Part shown: one piece after another, positions 1 to 10,800 of the stretch
Layout: every line of letters begins with the position of its first letter
Numbering within the stretch: the stretch's first letter is position 1
Assembly (NCBI GenBank): GCA_015847255.1
Contig: JADLZK010012226.1
Span: 219,399-283,398, forward strand
Source: Hyparrhenia diplandra
Taxonomy: Eukaryota; Streptophyta; Magnoliopsida; Poales; Poaceae
Length of the DNA: 64,000 bases
Reading direction: 5' to 3'
The notes under the pieces: generated by a model
The model's input: only the letters and a program-made list of their open reading frames with translations
What the model was told of the DNA's origin: nothing
Databases searched by the model: none
Program-made: the position numbers and the translations under genes

Positions 1-17
1 GTAAGCGGATACACCAC

Positions 18-183
18 CTACTACTAAAACAATACAGTTGTTAAATTCTGAAACTAAAAGTGAGAAAAACATGAACAAAAGTGTCAAGTCGTGGTTTATC
101 GTCTACTGCTAAAAAGATACTGCTGTTAAAATCTAGTAAAAATCAGAAAAACAGGAACATTAGTGTCAAGTAATGGTTTATGG
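18..183. repeat. Imperfect tandem duplication, about 83-bp unit x2
   Basis: Positions 18-101 and 102-183 align along their length. Both start with CTACTxCTAAAA, share GAAAAACA-GAACA and GTGTCAAGT, and end with GGTTTAT. The units differ at many positions, so the duplication is old. No coding potential is seen in positions 1-540 apart from this repeat. Confidence 0.6.
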
Positions 184-778
184 TTGTTAGAACTTAACAA
201 GATAGGCAAAGAGAAAGCTTATGCATATGAGGGTGACAAAGAAGAGCAACATCATCTCGAAACTTCATGGCAGCCATGGGGACGGAACGAATAGTAGTAG
301 TCGGGAGTAAAAGAGTAAGCCGCTCACATGCACACGCAGACGCACACATAAAGAACGTTGCTTTCGGATAGCTCTCATGGGCGTCCTGTGAACATGCACG
401 TCCACACCGCCACACACCAATCCACGCACGCACCCTCCCTCATCAAAAAAAATAAAATAAAGGGGAAAAAGATGCTTTTGTAATAAATTGTAACGTGCAG
501 TAGTAGTGCTTTGTTTCTTGAAAAAACTTGAACATTTTTTTAGAAAACAAGTGAATATTATTGTAGCCTCAACTCAAGAGCCAAGAACATGAACAAACAT
601 GAACACCATGTGCACTTTTTCCATGGATTTCCTTCCTTCCTCTCTAAAAAACACAAGGAATACAGACAACAGCATACATGGAGGAATGGATCATCATGTT
701 CGTCTTCCTCACAATACACACTGTTCCCGATTTGCAGGCTACGAGTACGCACTACCACAAGTAGTATTTTTTTCGTTC

Positions 779-784
779 TTTATT
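779..784 (-). promoter_or_regulatory. Poly(A) signal AATAAA of the serine-rich-like gene
   Basis: The minus strand reads AATAAAG here, about 140 nt downstream of the TGA stop at 922-924. That is a normal place for a plant near-upstream element. The sequence from about 540 to 921 would then be 3' UTR and flank. It has no other convincing coding sequence. Confidence 0.5.
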
Positions 785-921
785 ACTGCTAATTAACAAC
801 AAACTAGTACAATCTAGCGTCATCGAATCGATGCGTACGCGCGAAATAGTGGCGCACCATCAGCGCTCGCAGGAGCAGCCGCGAGATCCAAGCAGGCCGG
901 CCGGGCCGGCGAGCGGCGGCG

Positions 922-1274
922 TCACAGGTTCATGAGGCGCAGCCTGGAGGGCCGCGGCTGGAAGTCCCCGGCGCCGGGGCGGCGGCGGCGGCGGCGGCCG
1001 AGATCACCCGAGCCGCCGTCGATTCTCTGAGCAGCAGCGCGCGCACGGACCGTCCCTTGACCGCCCGGCCAGTGCCAGTGCCGCCCCTGCTGCTGGCGCC
1101 GTGCACCGCCTCGCCACCGCCTGGCGCGGCGGCACCGTTGCGGTGCCGGCTGCAGCGGAACGACCCTGGGTGGTTCGTCGGCGAGCAGAGGCACGTCATT
1201 TTCTTGTTGCCAGTGGCGGTGGCGGATCTCAGGGCTCTGGCAGTGGTGGTGGCGGAAGAGGTTGCGGAGGCCAT
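922..1274 (-). pseudogene. Serine-rich/SRP-like small plant protein, frameshifted
   Basis: This intronless small gene starts at ATG 1272-1274. The first frame reads MASATSS..., then the family's hallmark block CSPTNHPGSFRCSRHR at about residues 30-45, then KGRSVRALLL. The hallmark C-terminus FQPRPSRLRLMNL and the TGA at 922 lie in a different frame. The switch must fall in the GC-rich (CGG)n stretch at about 970-1010. The interval is 353 bp, so one base is missing or two are extra compared with an intact reading of about 117 codons. The family is the plant 'serine-rich protein-related' group of roughly 100-130 residues, whose function is not established. TATA box, short leader and poly(A) signal are all correctly spaced, so the gene could be alive and the frameshift an assembly error in a GC-rich run. 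Family assignment is firm; functional state is open. Confidence 0.8.
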
Positions 1275-1347
1275 GGCTGGTTCTGGTGTGCTTGTTCTGG
1301 TGGTGGTGGGGTGGCCGGCGCCTGGGCCGCCGGGGCCGGGGCGGCTG

Positions 1348-1355
1348 CTTTTATA
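1348..1355 (-). promoter_or_regulatory. TATA box of the serine-rich-like gene
   Basis: The minus strand reads TATAAAAG, 74-81 bp upstream of the ATG at 1274. That predicts a start of transcription near 1320 and a leader of about 50 nt. It is the only good TATA box just upstream of this gene. Confidence 0.6.
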
Positions 1356-1512
1356 CGCGACGCGACGGGAGGCTGTGGCTCGGGCGGGCGGCGCGACCGT
1401 GGGGGTGCGAGGCTTCCTTCAGCGTCTGAGCCGTGGGCCCGGAGTGTCTGCCTTGTGCTTTGTCTGTTCGGTGCATGTCGAAACGCCTCGAAGCACCTGT
1501 GTTTTACTCCTC

Positions 1513-1677
1513 TTGACAAACGTAACCACTCGTCTTATTCAACTTTTTAAAAAATATTATTGTTTTTATTATAACTTATTATATCACTAAAGATATTGTG
1601 ATAACATTTTATTTGTTTTTATTTTATATAAAAAATTTTAATAAGACGAACGGTGGAACATAGTTTGTTAAAGTCAA
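1513..1677. mobile_element. AT-rich MITE with inverted ends in the serine-rich gene's promoter
   Basis: The left end TTGACAAACGTAACCACTCG and the right end, read inverted, match over about 40 bp. Both share a CGTCTTATT block and are closed by TTGAC/GTCAA. The body is very AT-rich and about 165 bp long in total, typical of a short non-autonomous TIR element. It lies about 160-320 bp upstream of the TATA box. No target-site duplication could be assigned with confidence. Confidence 0.55.
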
Positions 1678-2149
1678 AGAATTACAGGTTTTTTTTTATG
1701 AGACGGAGTGTGCATACTTTTACCACGTAGAAATATTGTTCAACTTCAGGGGAAAAATTTCATGTTGCAAGCGAGTCCTACCTAAAAGGGACATAGGTAG
1801 GGTTTAGCTCGGTGAATTTCGGCGTAGTTTCGTGTCGCTGTCCGTTGTGCTGACACGCTGACACGGGGATCAGTTTCACTGGCCGTTTTCTTTCTTTATT
1901 ACTGGAACTTACTTAAGCGTGTCGTTTAAGCTCACTCACTCATTTACTTAAACTTTAAACTGAACTCCATCGACCAATAAAATAGTCCTGGAACTGGAAG
2001 TGGAAGAGATTAGTAGTAGCATAGTACAGTGTATACTAGTAATAATAATGCATTATTAAAGCAGAGAGTCAGAGACGAGTCCAGATGATGTGCGCTGATG
2101 CATGATCGTATCAGACGTAGTGGAGGAACCATATCGTGACCGAAAAGTC
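1678..2149. other. Intergenic, no gene seen
   Basis: The stretch is AT-rich to mixed. Open frames are short and show no family motifs. It separates the MITE from the first copy of the duplicated segment. Confidence 0.5.
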
Positions 2150-3345
2150 AGTAGCACGAAGCAGAGCACCACCGTCTCCTCTTTCCGGAAAAGCGACACG
2201 ATGACGACGACCATCATATCATCCGATTCAGTGCAACGCACAACCGCATTTGTCTTTGCCTGTGGCTGTGACGTCGACGTTTATGCACAACTCTACGGCC
2301 AGGGCCAGGTGCATCGGCGGTGACTCAGAACGCCTTCCTTTCGTGTAGGAGCTGCGCCTAACCATTTTGTTATTTTGCGCAAGTGCACTGTGCATGCACC
2401 ATCCCACATTACGTGGAATGGAATCCCTCCCTCCTTCTGATCGTCCTTACTCCTTCTGACAAGATAGTTTAAATACACACATATGTGATTGTAGGGAACG
2501 CACCATCCCACATTTTCGCCGATCCTACCCTTTTGATCAAAGAAACAAGGAAGGAAAGAAGACACACATGGCATGTGAGGGAATCAAGCAAACACCCACT
2601 GATTCCTTCGCCTTAAAAAAAACTAATTAATACTTTCTCTATCTATATCCGAGTACAAAGATAATTTGCTCTAGTTAACTTAGACTAAGAACTTGTTTAG
2701 ATGACCTCAATTGTTCTAAAAATTAGCTCAAATTAACTCGAGTTTAGCTAGCTAGTTGGCTCTTCGTCGAAGACTCATAGGGCAGTTTGCTAGGTTGGTC
2801 TGGTTATTGTCGTTACACCACTTAGCGCTAGATGCACGTTGTCCGAACCGTAAAATGTATTCTTCTTAACGCAAAGGTACACAAGTCATTTGGTATTCAA
2901 AAAAAATAACAAAACATGTTCCATACTATTAACGTACTATAAAAAAAAAAATACTATTAACATTATATAAAAATATCAAATAAATATAATACCAACATAA
3001 AACATTTAAAGAAGCTAATTTGGTAACTAAATACATTTTGTTTAGAACAAAACTAAAACTACCAGTATATTTAGGATGGACGGAGTTAAGTGAGAGTTAC
3101 CCTCGCATTAATCGACACTTATGATTTTTTCCTTTTTTTTTGATTTTCCTCACAATATGCTGCCCTTTTTTCTAGTATTTTCATTTTTTCAATAGCAACC
3201 TTTTAGGCGCCTTAATAATTAAACAAAAGTCCAACCTCCGTTTTTAAACAAAAAGTACTCTAGTTTAATTTATTAACTGTTCATTTGGTCAATATCGACT
3301 TTTTTTTTTTTTTTGAAAAATTCAATATCGACTTTTTTAGGCGCC
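2150..3345 (+). repeat. Duplicated 1.2-kb segment, copy A
   Basis: It starts near AGCAGAGCACCACCGTCTCC and ends near CAATATCGACTTTTTTAGGC. Copy B (4008-5223) repeats it in the same orientation. The first 450 bp are nearly identical and the end blocks also match, while the middle differs by indels. Inside copy A the motif CAATATCGACTTTTTT occurs twice around a T-run at 3300-3314. Several 60-90-residue open frames here are mirrored in copy B but match no family I know. Confidence 0.8.
2631..3088. mobile_element. Stowaway-like MITE inside copy A (degraded left end)
   Basis: The right end TTTAGGATGGACGGAGTTA is a Stowaway-type terminus flanked by TA. The left end (TACTTTCTCTATCTATATCC) is degraded compared with copy B. 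Its presence in both copies means it inserted before the segment was duplicated. Confidence 0.5.
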
Positions 3346-4007
3346 CTGGACGAGTAGGTAGAGCATAATTCCACGCCTTGAAGTTTATTCGAATATCATT
3401 ATACAAGTACACTGTCATCACGGAATCTTAGCGTCAGTCAGAAAAACACACTTCCATGACTAAGACACATGTGCTTCTTTTTAGTTAGTACACATGTACA
3501 TGTACTACTATATATTGCCTGGTATAATATAATAAGGGGGAGAAACTTAATCCACTAGTTACAAGTCAAAATTCTCTTGTAGCATGATAAGGATGACTGG
3601 ACCATCAACCACTAATCTCATCAATCTGCTTGCTTGGTTTGACCTCCCCTAAGTCACAAGCTTTTTTTAAAAAATAATAATGTGTGTTATCTCTCAAACA
3701 TTTCCATCTCCAGGCTTTATAAATGACAAGTGTTTCTGACCCATGGAAATGGCACCTGAAGAAGATAGACACATATATACTTGTTCTAAACAGTAACTGC
3801 TAGGTCTATCAAATTCACCTTTACGGCCAATGTTTTTTTTTTTTTTTTGAAAATGGTTAGCAGGAGCGCTGTCATATCATTTAAGAAAGGAAGCAAGCCG
3901 AGTTTGACAATAGAGAAGAATAATCTTGGCAATGGAGAAGATCATTAGTGTTGCATGCCAAATTATAGTGCCTTTTAATTCAGAACGGTGCTTTTTCAAC
4001 CAACTAA
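3346..4007. other. Spacer between copies A and B, no gene seen
   Basis: About 660 bp of AT-rich sequence with a long T-run at 3833-3848. No frame of useful length and no recognised repeat end. Confidence 0.5.
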
Positions 4008-5223
4008 ACTAGCACAGCAGAGCACCACCGTCTCCTCTTTCCGGAAAGCGACACGATGACGACGAGACGACCATCATATCATCCGATTCAGTGCAACGCA
4101 CAACCGCATTTGTCTTTGCCTGTGGTTGTGACGTCGACGTTTATGCCACAGCGGCCAGGGCCAGCTGCATCGCATCGGCGGTGACTCAGAACGCCTTCCT
4201 TTCGTGTAGGAGCTGAGCCTAACCATTTTGTTATTTTGCGCAAGTGCACTGTGCACGCACCATCCCACATTACGTCGAATGGAATCCCTCCCTCGTTCTG
4301 ATCGTCCTTACTCCTTCTGACAAGATAGTTTAAATACACACATGTGTGATTGTAGGAACGCACCATCCCACATTTTCGCCGATCCTACCCTTTTGATCAA
4401 AGAGACAAGGAAGGAAAGAAGACACACGTGCCATGTGGGGAATCACGCAAACCCCTACTGATACCTTCGCCTTAAAAAAAACTAATTAATACCTCCTTCA
4501 TCCTAAATTATAAGTCATCTTGACTTTCTAGGTTCATCCATTTAGTTATGTAAGTACTTTCTTTACTTACATCCGAGTAAAAAATTCAAGATAATTTGCT
4601 CTAGCTAACTTAGACTAAGAGCCTGTTTATATTAGATGAGTTGTGCTAAAAATTAGCTTGAATTAACTGAGTTTAGCTAGCTATACTTGGTTAACAGATA
4701 GACGAAGGCTTGGCTAAAAAACTAGCTCGTCTATTAGTCCTCCTGATTGAATTGATTAGAGCTGATTTTTAGATACAATAATTACCTCTTGTATCCAGAC
4801 ATGTCCTGAGTATATATATATAAAAATATAATTCATACCACTAAAGTGCTATAAAAAATACTATTAACATACTATAAAAATATCAAATAAATATTATACC
4901 AATAATATACAAATTTAAGAAACTGATTTGGTGACTAAATACATTTTATTTATTTTAGAACAAAACTAAAACTACCAGTGTTTATGACGGACGGAGTTAA
5001 GTGAGCGTTACCCTCACATTGATCAGCACTTAAGATGTTTTTTTAGTCCTCCTTACAATATGTTGGTTACCCTTTTCTAGTATTGTCATTTTCTCAATAG
5101 CAAGCTTTTTAGGCACCTTAATGATTTTTTTTAAAAAAAACTCCAACCTGTTTTTTTTTTTTTTTAAAAACTCTAGTTTAATTTATTAATTGTTCATTTG
5201 GTCAATATCGACTTTTTTAAGGC
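4008..5223 (+). repeat. Duplicated 1.2-kb segment, copy B, abutting the LTR element
   Basis: This is the direct-orientation partner of 2150-3345. Its right edge, CAATATCGACTTTTTTAAGG followed by CGCC, falls exactly where the left LTR of the 14.5-kb gypsy element begins. In copy A the sequence after GGCGCC is unrelated. The duplicate therefore ends at, or was cut by, the element insertion. Confidence 0.8.
4490..4999. mobile_element. Stowaway-like MITE inside copy B
   Basis: The left end TACCTCCTTCATCCTAAATT and the right end GACGGACGGAGTTA are inverted Stowaway-type termini with TA flanks. At about 510 bp it is long for a Stowaway. The body holds a block (GAGCCTGTTTATATTAGATG...) resembling the end of another MITE, so a nested insertion is likely. 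Confidence 0.5.
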
Positions 5224-6560
5224 GCCGGGCGTTCCGAGAGGGGTGCCTCGGTACCGGCAATAAAGAATTTATATGCCGTGTGCCTCCTCCCTCGATGGCG
5301 TAAGCGCAAGATGGACACGGACACGGCGAGTTTATCCTGGTTCAGGCCAACGGGGCCCTACGTCCCCGGGGTGTGTCCCGCTTTCGTGTTACCTCGCGCT
5401 CAAAGGTGAGCTTGTAGTAGGGGTTACAAGCGGTGTGAGGGAGAGACGCTGGTCTCAAGCCCCACGATCGTGGTTGTGGTGGTGGTGGTGGTGGTTTTTC
5501 TCCGTGCTGATCGGAAAAATCCCCCCCCCTTCTAATGGGGCATTACTCTCCCTTTTATAGAGGGAAGAGAGAAGTAATGTTTACATAGGTGGACGCCTAG
5601 GTGGCTAATTCCCGAGGCTATATTCGTTGCATGTGCGCGGCCGAGGGTTGGTTGGCTTGGGTGTCGCTTGATGAAGACACGCATCCCGATCCGATGGTGG
5701 ACGTGTCGTCCCCTGGTGCGGCCCCGAGGATGCGTGAGGCGTCCCTCACCGATCCGCATGGCGAGGGCCGGTCCCGGTGGTTACCGGGCTATGCGTGTCG
5801 AGCCCGAGGGTCCGCCCAACGTGGCGTCTTGGCGGTGCTTCCGGGAAATGAACAAGGTCATTCTGGTTTTCCGTCTTTGGGTGGCGTAATACGTCACCGG
5901 TTCAGCTTTGTGTCCCATCAACTGGATTGGAGAAGCGATTCGGCAGTCGATTTGACTAGGGCGTAATCGATGGTATTTGGCGCCTCGTCGGGCCGTGCAA
6001 CCGCATTGAATGCGGCGGTTTTCCTTCCTCCAGACGGAACCTCCCATGCCCGAAGGTATGCGACCTCGGGTGAGTCGGTGGGGCTACCTCGCCCGAGGAT
6101 GGAGAGCCGGGTCTCCCTCGGGCGAGGCGGATTTTGGCGCCCGAGGGTGGTGAGCTAGGCCACCTCGGACGAGGCGGAGATTTCTCCCGGGATCGGTGAG
6201 CTAGGCGGCCTCGGGTGAAACGGAGATTCGGGCTTAGTCCGTGCCTTAGTTCGGGCCGTAGATTACGTGGAGCGTCCGGTCGCCGTCTTCGTAAAGGTTT
6301 ATGACCTTGTCCTTTGTGAGCGTAGCGAGCTCTTTTCGTCGTGGTGACTCCGTTTGGGCCGCTTGTGGGCCGTTTTGTGGCCGTCCATGGGCCGACTCCG
6401 CCGTCATGTATACGCCGTGGCTCTTTGGCCTGGTCCATCGTCCGTCGGGCCGTCCTTTTATGCGGGATGATAGCAGGCTAGGTTTTACTGGGCCTTGACA
6501 GGCCGGCGGATTCTCGTTGTTTGGAGAATGTCTCGGGGCCCAATATTTAGGTCCCCGACA
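5224..6560 (-). repeat. 3' LTR of the Tat-type element
   Basis: About 1337 bp, matched to 18385-19715 in the same orientation. Shared blocks include CGTTCCGAGA at the left edge, AATAAAGAATTTATATGCCG, the (GGT)n tract near 5475, CTTTTATAGAGGGAAGAGAG, and a right edge ending CCCGACA. The copies differ by many small indels and substitutions, mostly in GC-rich stretches. The minus-strand TATA box (TATAAAAG) is at 5552-5559. Confidence 0.85.
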
Positions 6561-7671
6561 AAGAGTTCGAGCCCCGGCGAATGTGGATTCGCCCGGGGTT
6601 CGTGCCGTTCCGGTCGCCTTATTTCTTCTCGGGGTGGTTCGTCTACAATGGGTGCTGGCGAGGGCACCCCGTTGGGTGTAGTTTCGAGGGCCTCGAATGG
6701 AATGGCGGATTCCTTCGAGGTCTTTTTTACCTCGCACTCTCTGGCAAGGCTGAAACTTGACTCTTAAATTGCGCTTGTTTGTGCGGAGTCTGTTCGTTTT
6801 TTGCGTGGGCAGCCCGAGGCCCGCGCTTATGTGCGCAAGGTCGACCCTGGGCTTCCTCGACTTTTGGTTGTACGCTCCCTATCGCCCTCCCGAAAGGGAG
6901 GAGGAGGGAGACACACCTTGGTGCCCCCGAAAAGCCGACCATGGTGTGCTCCGCTTGAACGTTGTAACGGGTCGGGTTTAAGTGGGGGTGCCGTGCCCTT
7001 GCTTTGGAGCAAGGGTCGGCTATGTGATCTAGGATTCACCCCATGAGAACCTACGGACCGCTTAGCGTATCCCGGGGTTTGACGGGTCAATCCTCGAGGG
7101 CCTCAGAGGCCTCCCACGGATGGGACATCTCTATAAGCAAAGACCCGCGGGTTTTAAACACGTTCAGAAATCCCGAGCCCCCGGAGGGCTCGGGTATAGC
7201 GATTTGTGCATTTCCATCCCGCCCCTCGGGTTCGGGTTATCCCGAGTGGCATCGAGAAGCCCATGTGGGCCTAGCCTGCAACCCCTCGAACGTAAAGTGC
7301 ACGTTGACGCGCGCCGCCCGAGGCTCGTTTGGTTTCCGCCGGGCGGGAACCGCCATCGGATCGACTTTTTGCCCCTTAGGGTCGGGCGCCTGCTGGATAT
7401 GGATGGCCGGACGGTTTTACCGGGCCGGAAGACGCAGGCGTCTCCTCACCGCGCCGAGGGCGGCGTGCTCCGTTATCCAATCCGATGGGGACGTGGCCCC
7501 GTGGCTTCTTGTCGGGGGGTGGTAATCGAGATCACCGTCAAGGTGCATTAATGCTCCCGACGGCTCGACCGCGCGGCCGGAGCCGTTGGATGAGCGGTTT
7601 CCGTTCCATCGTGGGTCGTCCACCTGTGAGTCGGTTCGTTGCCCGTGCCGGGCGGTTTGCCTTCCCTTTCC
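6561..7671. other. Non-coding stretch between 3' LTR and antisense gene
   Basis: About 1.1 kb of GC-rich sequence with frequent CTCGGGC/GCCCGAG words. Open frames exist on both strands but carry no family motif. No clean polypurine tract is visible beside the LTR on the element's sense strand. It probably holds the upstream region of the antisense gene. Confidence 0.5.
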
Positions 7672-7678
7672 TATAAAT
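7672..7678 (+). promoter_or_regulatory. TATA box of the antisense gene
   Basis: TATAAAT occurs in the context CCTTTCCTATAAATACGGGG on the plus strand, opposite to gag-pol. It lies about 190 bp upstream of the ATG at 7864, which begins the frame leading into the conserved domain. A start of transcription near 7700 would give a 160-nt leader. Confidence 0.55.
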
Positions 7679-7863
7679 ACGGGGGCCACGCGCGGCGGCG
7701 ATAGTTGCTCCTTTGTTCTTGCTATCGCTTTCTTGCCTTCTTTGCCGCAAAGAATCGAGATAGAAAGAAAGAGTGGGAGAGATTAGGGAGAGATTCACTT
7801 GCCTTAGGCTCGTGTGAACGGTGTTGCCCGGGCCGTTGTCGTTCCTTGTCTTCCCGCTCGTCC

Positions 7864-10800
7864 ATGGCGTTAGCTTCAGTAGCGGCGATGGCGATGAAGG
7901 AGGTGCTCGATGCCGAGCCGTGGCCGAGGACGACGGCGACGGAGGAGAAGCTTCAGCGCCGGTCGAGGAAGGGCTTCTTCATCCCGCACCGATGCCGCGG
8001 TCGGAGTGGATTGCTCCACATTGGGGGAGGAGGAGCCTAACCCCCCGACGGCTATGTGGTGAGCCCGATGGATCTTCATCGGCGTGGGTTCGGGATGCCG
8101 GCGGGCCGATTCATTCGGGCGATCCTCCACCACTACGACGCCGAACTTCACCACCCGCCCGAACTCGATCTCCCAAAGCCGCCATCTTTGTCACCCTCGT
8201 GAGGGATTCCCTGGGGATCGAGCCGCATTGGGACCTCCGGTTGTGGTTCTTCAAGGCGGATCTTACTACCGCTTCGATAGCGTAGGGCAAGCCACGGAGG
8301 GCAGGGCATTGTCGCCGGCGGTTGCGGCGCTCCAAGTCCGTCGGAGCCGACGAGGCCGAACCGAGCTGATGGGTACATCGTCTCCAAGCTCACCACCTCT
8401 AATAAGGGGTGGCAAGATCGGTGGTTCTACCTCCACAATGACGGAACGCGCTTCCCGCATACACCGTGGCGTGTCCGGCGTCGGTTAAGTGGGAATCGGG
8501 TCCGCCGCGGCGGATCATTCCCGGTTGGAGGGCTCGAGGCAAAGCGGTGCCGCGGCTCGAGAAAAGGAGGTGAACGCCCGCGCCGTGGTCGCCGCTTTCC
8601 ATCGGCGTCGGGTGCCGCCAATGATGGCTTGCCCTTTGCTCATGAACGGATGACCCCCTCGTTGTTGGTCTTGAGGAGTCCGGGATGTCGCCTCTTCGCT
8701 TCCACCGATGGCCCGGCCAAGAGGGTGAGGGAGGTATTGGGGTCCAATACCCCATCCAAAATCCCGACATCCCGATCGTCCGCGCCGCGGATACATCTCC
8801 TTGGTAAGTGCCGCCACGGCCTCGGTGTTCTTGCATTGTCCTTGTTGTCGCCGCCATGGCGGTTCTCATTTTTTTCTTCTTGCGGGGGTCGCCTCAACTA
8901 CCACGACTCCCCTCCACCGTAGTTTGATTTTGGCGCCGAACGCCGGCGGCGAACCGCGTTCTGAACAGCAGCAGAGGGCACCGGCGTTGAAGAAGGAGGA
9001 GAAGAAGAAGAGAAAACGTTGCTCGCGCCAACCGTCGGGTCGAGCGGCAAAGGCGGGCGAAGTCACGATACCTCGACCACCGAGGAGGACGAGAATCCGG
9101 AGGATGAGTTTGCCGTGAACTCATCGGATGATGACATGGCGGCTTTCGGATAGACCGAGCCATGGGGTTCCCGACCCAATCGGGCTTCGTTCACGAGCCC
9201 GAGCCTCGATCGTCGGGGGTCGCTGGGACCGCCGCGCCCGAGAGTTCCTCCGGCCGAGGTCCCCGGTCCACGGTGGTGGCTCGGGGTTGCACCCGATGTG
9301 GGTGCCTTGACTCGCGGTGAAGCTCGGCGGGAAGAGCGGATGCCCCGGTTGTGGGAACCTCGGTGCCGCAAGACGCTTGTTCGGGATGAAGAGCCGGCGA
9401 CCCCCGTCGAACCGCTCCCCGCGGCGCACGGGAGCCGTGGGGAGACGGCCCGTGCGTCAAGTCGCGACGCCAGTGTCGCATCTTCTCACGCCGACCCCAC
9501 CCGGGTGATTCCTCGGGCCTCGTAAGTTTCTTTGTGCCTCCGGAGTTGGTTTCCTTTCTCGATGTTTTCCGGCTTCTTTCGACGTGTGCTTGTCTCCGTG
9601 AGCGGGGCCCGGCGTTGTACCCGCACCCCAAGAAGGCCCCGAAGGCGGCCGCGATTGACCTCGGCCGGGGCCCAGAGCCGGGGTCGTCGACCAAGACGTC
9701 GCCGCACCCGTGGTCGGGCTCTCCCGTGGTGTTAGCCCCCGAGCCCCGGGAGGGGTCGGACCCGAGCCGGCCGGCCGAGGCCACCCCGAGGTGGTGGAGG
9801 CCCATGGTGGCGATGGCGGGTCGTCGCGCCCGTACCGATGGTGGTCGACGCGAGAGCTCGGCCGTGCCGCATGACGCTAGCTCTGCGTCGGATATGATGG
9901 TGCCCTTCGAGGGGAGCCGTGATGCGCCGCCCCTCCCGAGGAGCCGGGCCCCTTTGTTCGGGAGGTTTCTCAAGAAGAGCTCTTCGAGGCGGCGGAGACA
10001 TGAAAGTCTCGCATGCGCCGACTCTCGCCGATCCGGGGTTCACGAGGCGCACAACCCCGACTTCCCCATGCTTCATGCGCCTGGGTCGACGCAGCGGCCC
10101 GGCGGCGTGCCGTCTTCGACGATGGAGAGGGCCGTGCACGGGTCGCCAGCCGGAAGGGCCCCGGACTTTATTGGTCCGGGTTCCCCGAGCCGCGGGAGTT
10201 GCCGGTGGAGGAGATGTTCCCTTCGAGCCGACCGCCGGGCGGTCCTCCTCTCGACCTTGGGTGAGGTGCCCGGGGTCCGCCGCCATGGTGGTCGATGATC
10301 GTCCCGAGGTCCCGGGCGTGGAGGACTCACGAGCAGATCCACCGGTGGGTCGCCGATGGCCTTGCGAAGATCGGCGACACCAGAATCCGTACGCCTCGCG
10401 GAGGCCGATCGCGGTGAGTGTCTTGAACGTTATCAAGGCTACCGCGTTTCTTTGTGTATATGCCATAATTGGGCGTGTCTTTGTCGCGAATCACGGGCGG
10501 TTTTGCGGGAGAAGTCCGAGCTCCTCCGCCCAATGTCCCCGAACTAGGATGCCCTCGCGCGCACTCGGCGATGCCGACCCGTGCCCGAGCGGCTTCCGGG
10601 CTTACCGCCTTGCCGAGGAGAGGGGAGTCCAGCGGGCGGACCTTGGAGGCCGAGCTCGTCAAGGTCAGTCCGAGGCTGCCACGGCAGGTACCAAGACGGC
10701 TCGATGAGCCGAGACTTTGAGGAGGCAGGAAGCGATCTCCAGGTTCCGGCGAGGCTCGACGCAGCGGGACAGTTCTCGAGGAGGCGAGCGAAGCAGCGGA

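Noticed and set aside
1057..1590. 177-codon plus-strand frame
   Set aside because: It is the reverse shadow of the minus-strand serine-rich gene and its promoter. GC-rich sequence leaves the opposite frame open.
5470..5497. (GGT)n tract as a possible coding Gly/Trp repeat
   Set aside because: It sits in the LTR of the gypsy element and recurs in the partner LTR at 18640. It is a simple repeat, not a gene.
9191..9973. 260-codon minus-strand frame
   Set aside because: It is antisense to the domain-bearing extra gene, in GC-rich sequence, with no motif.
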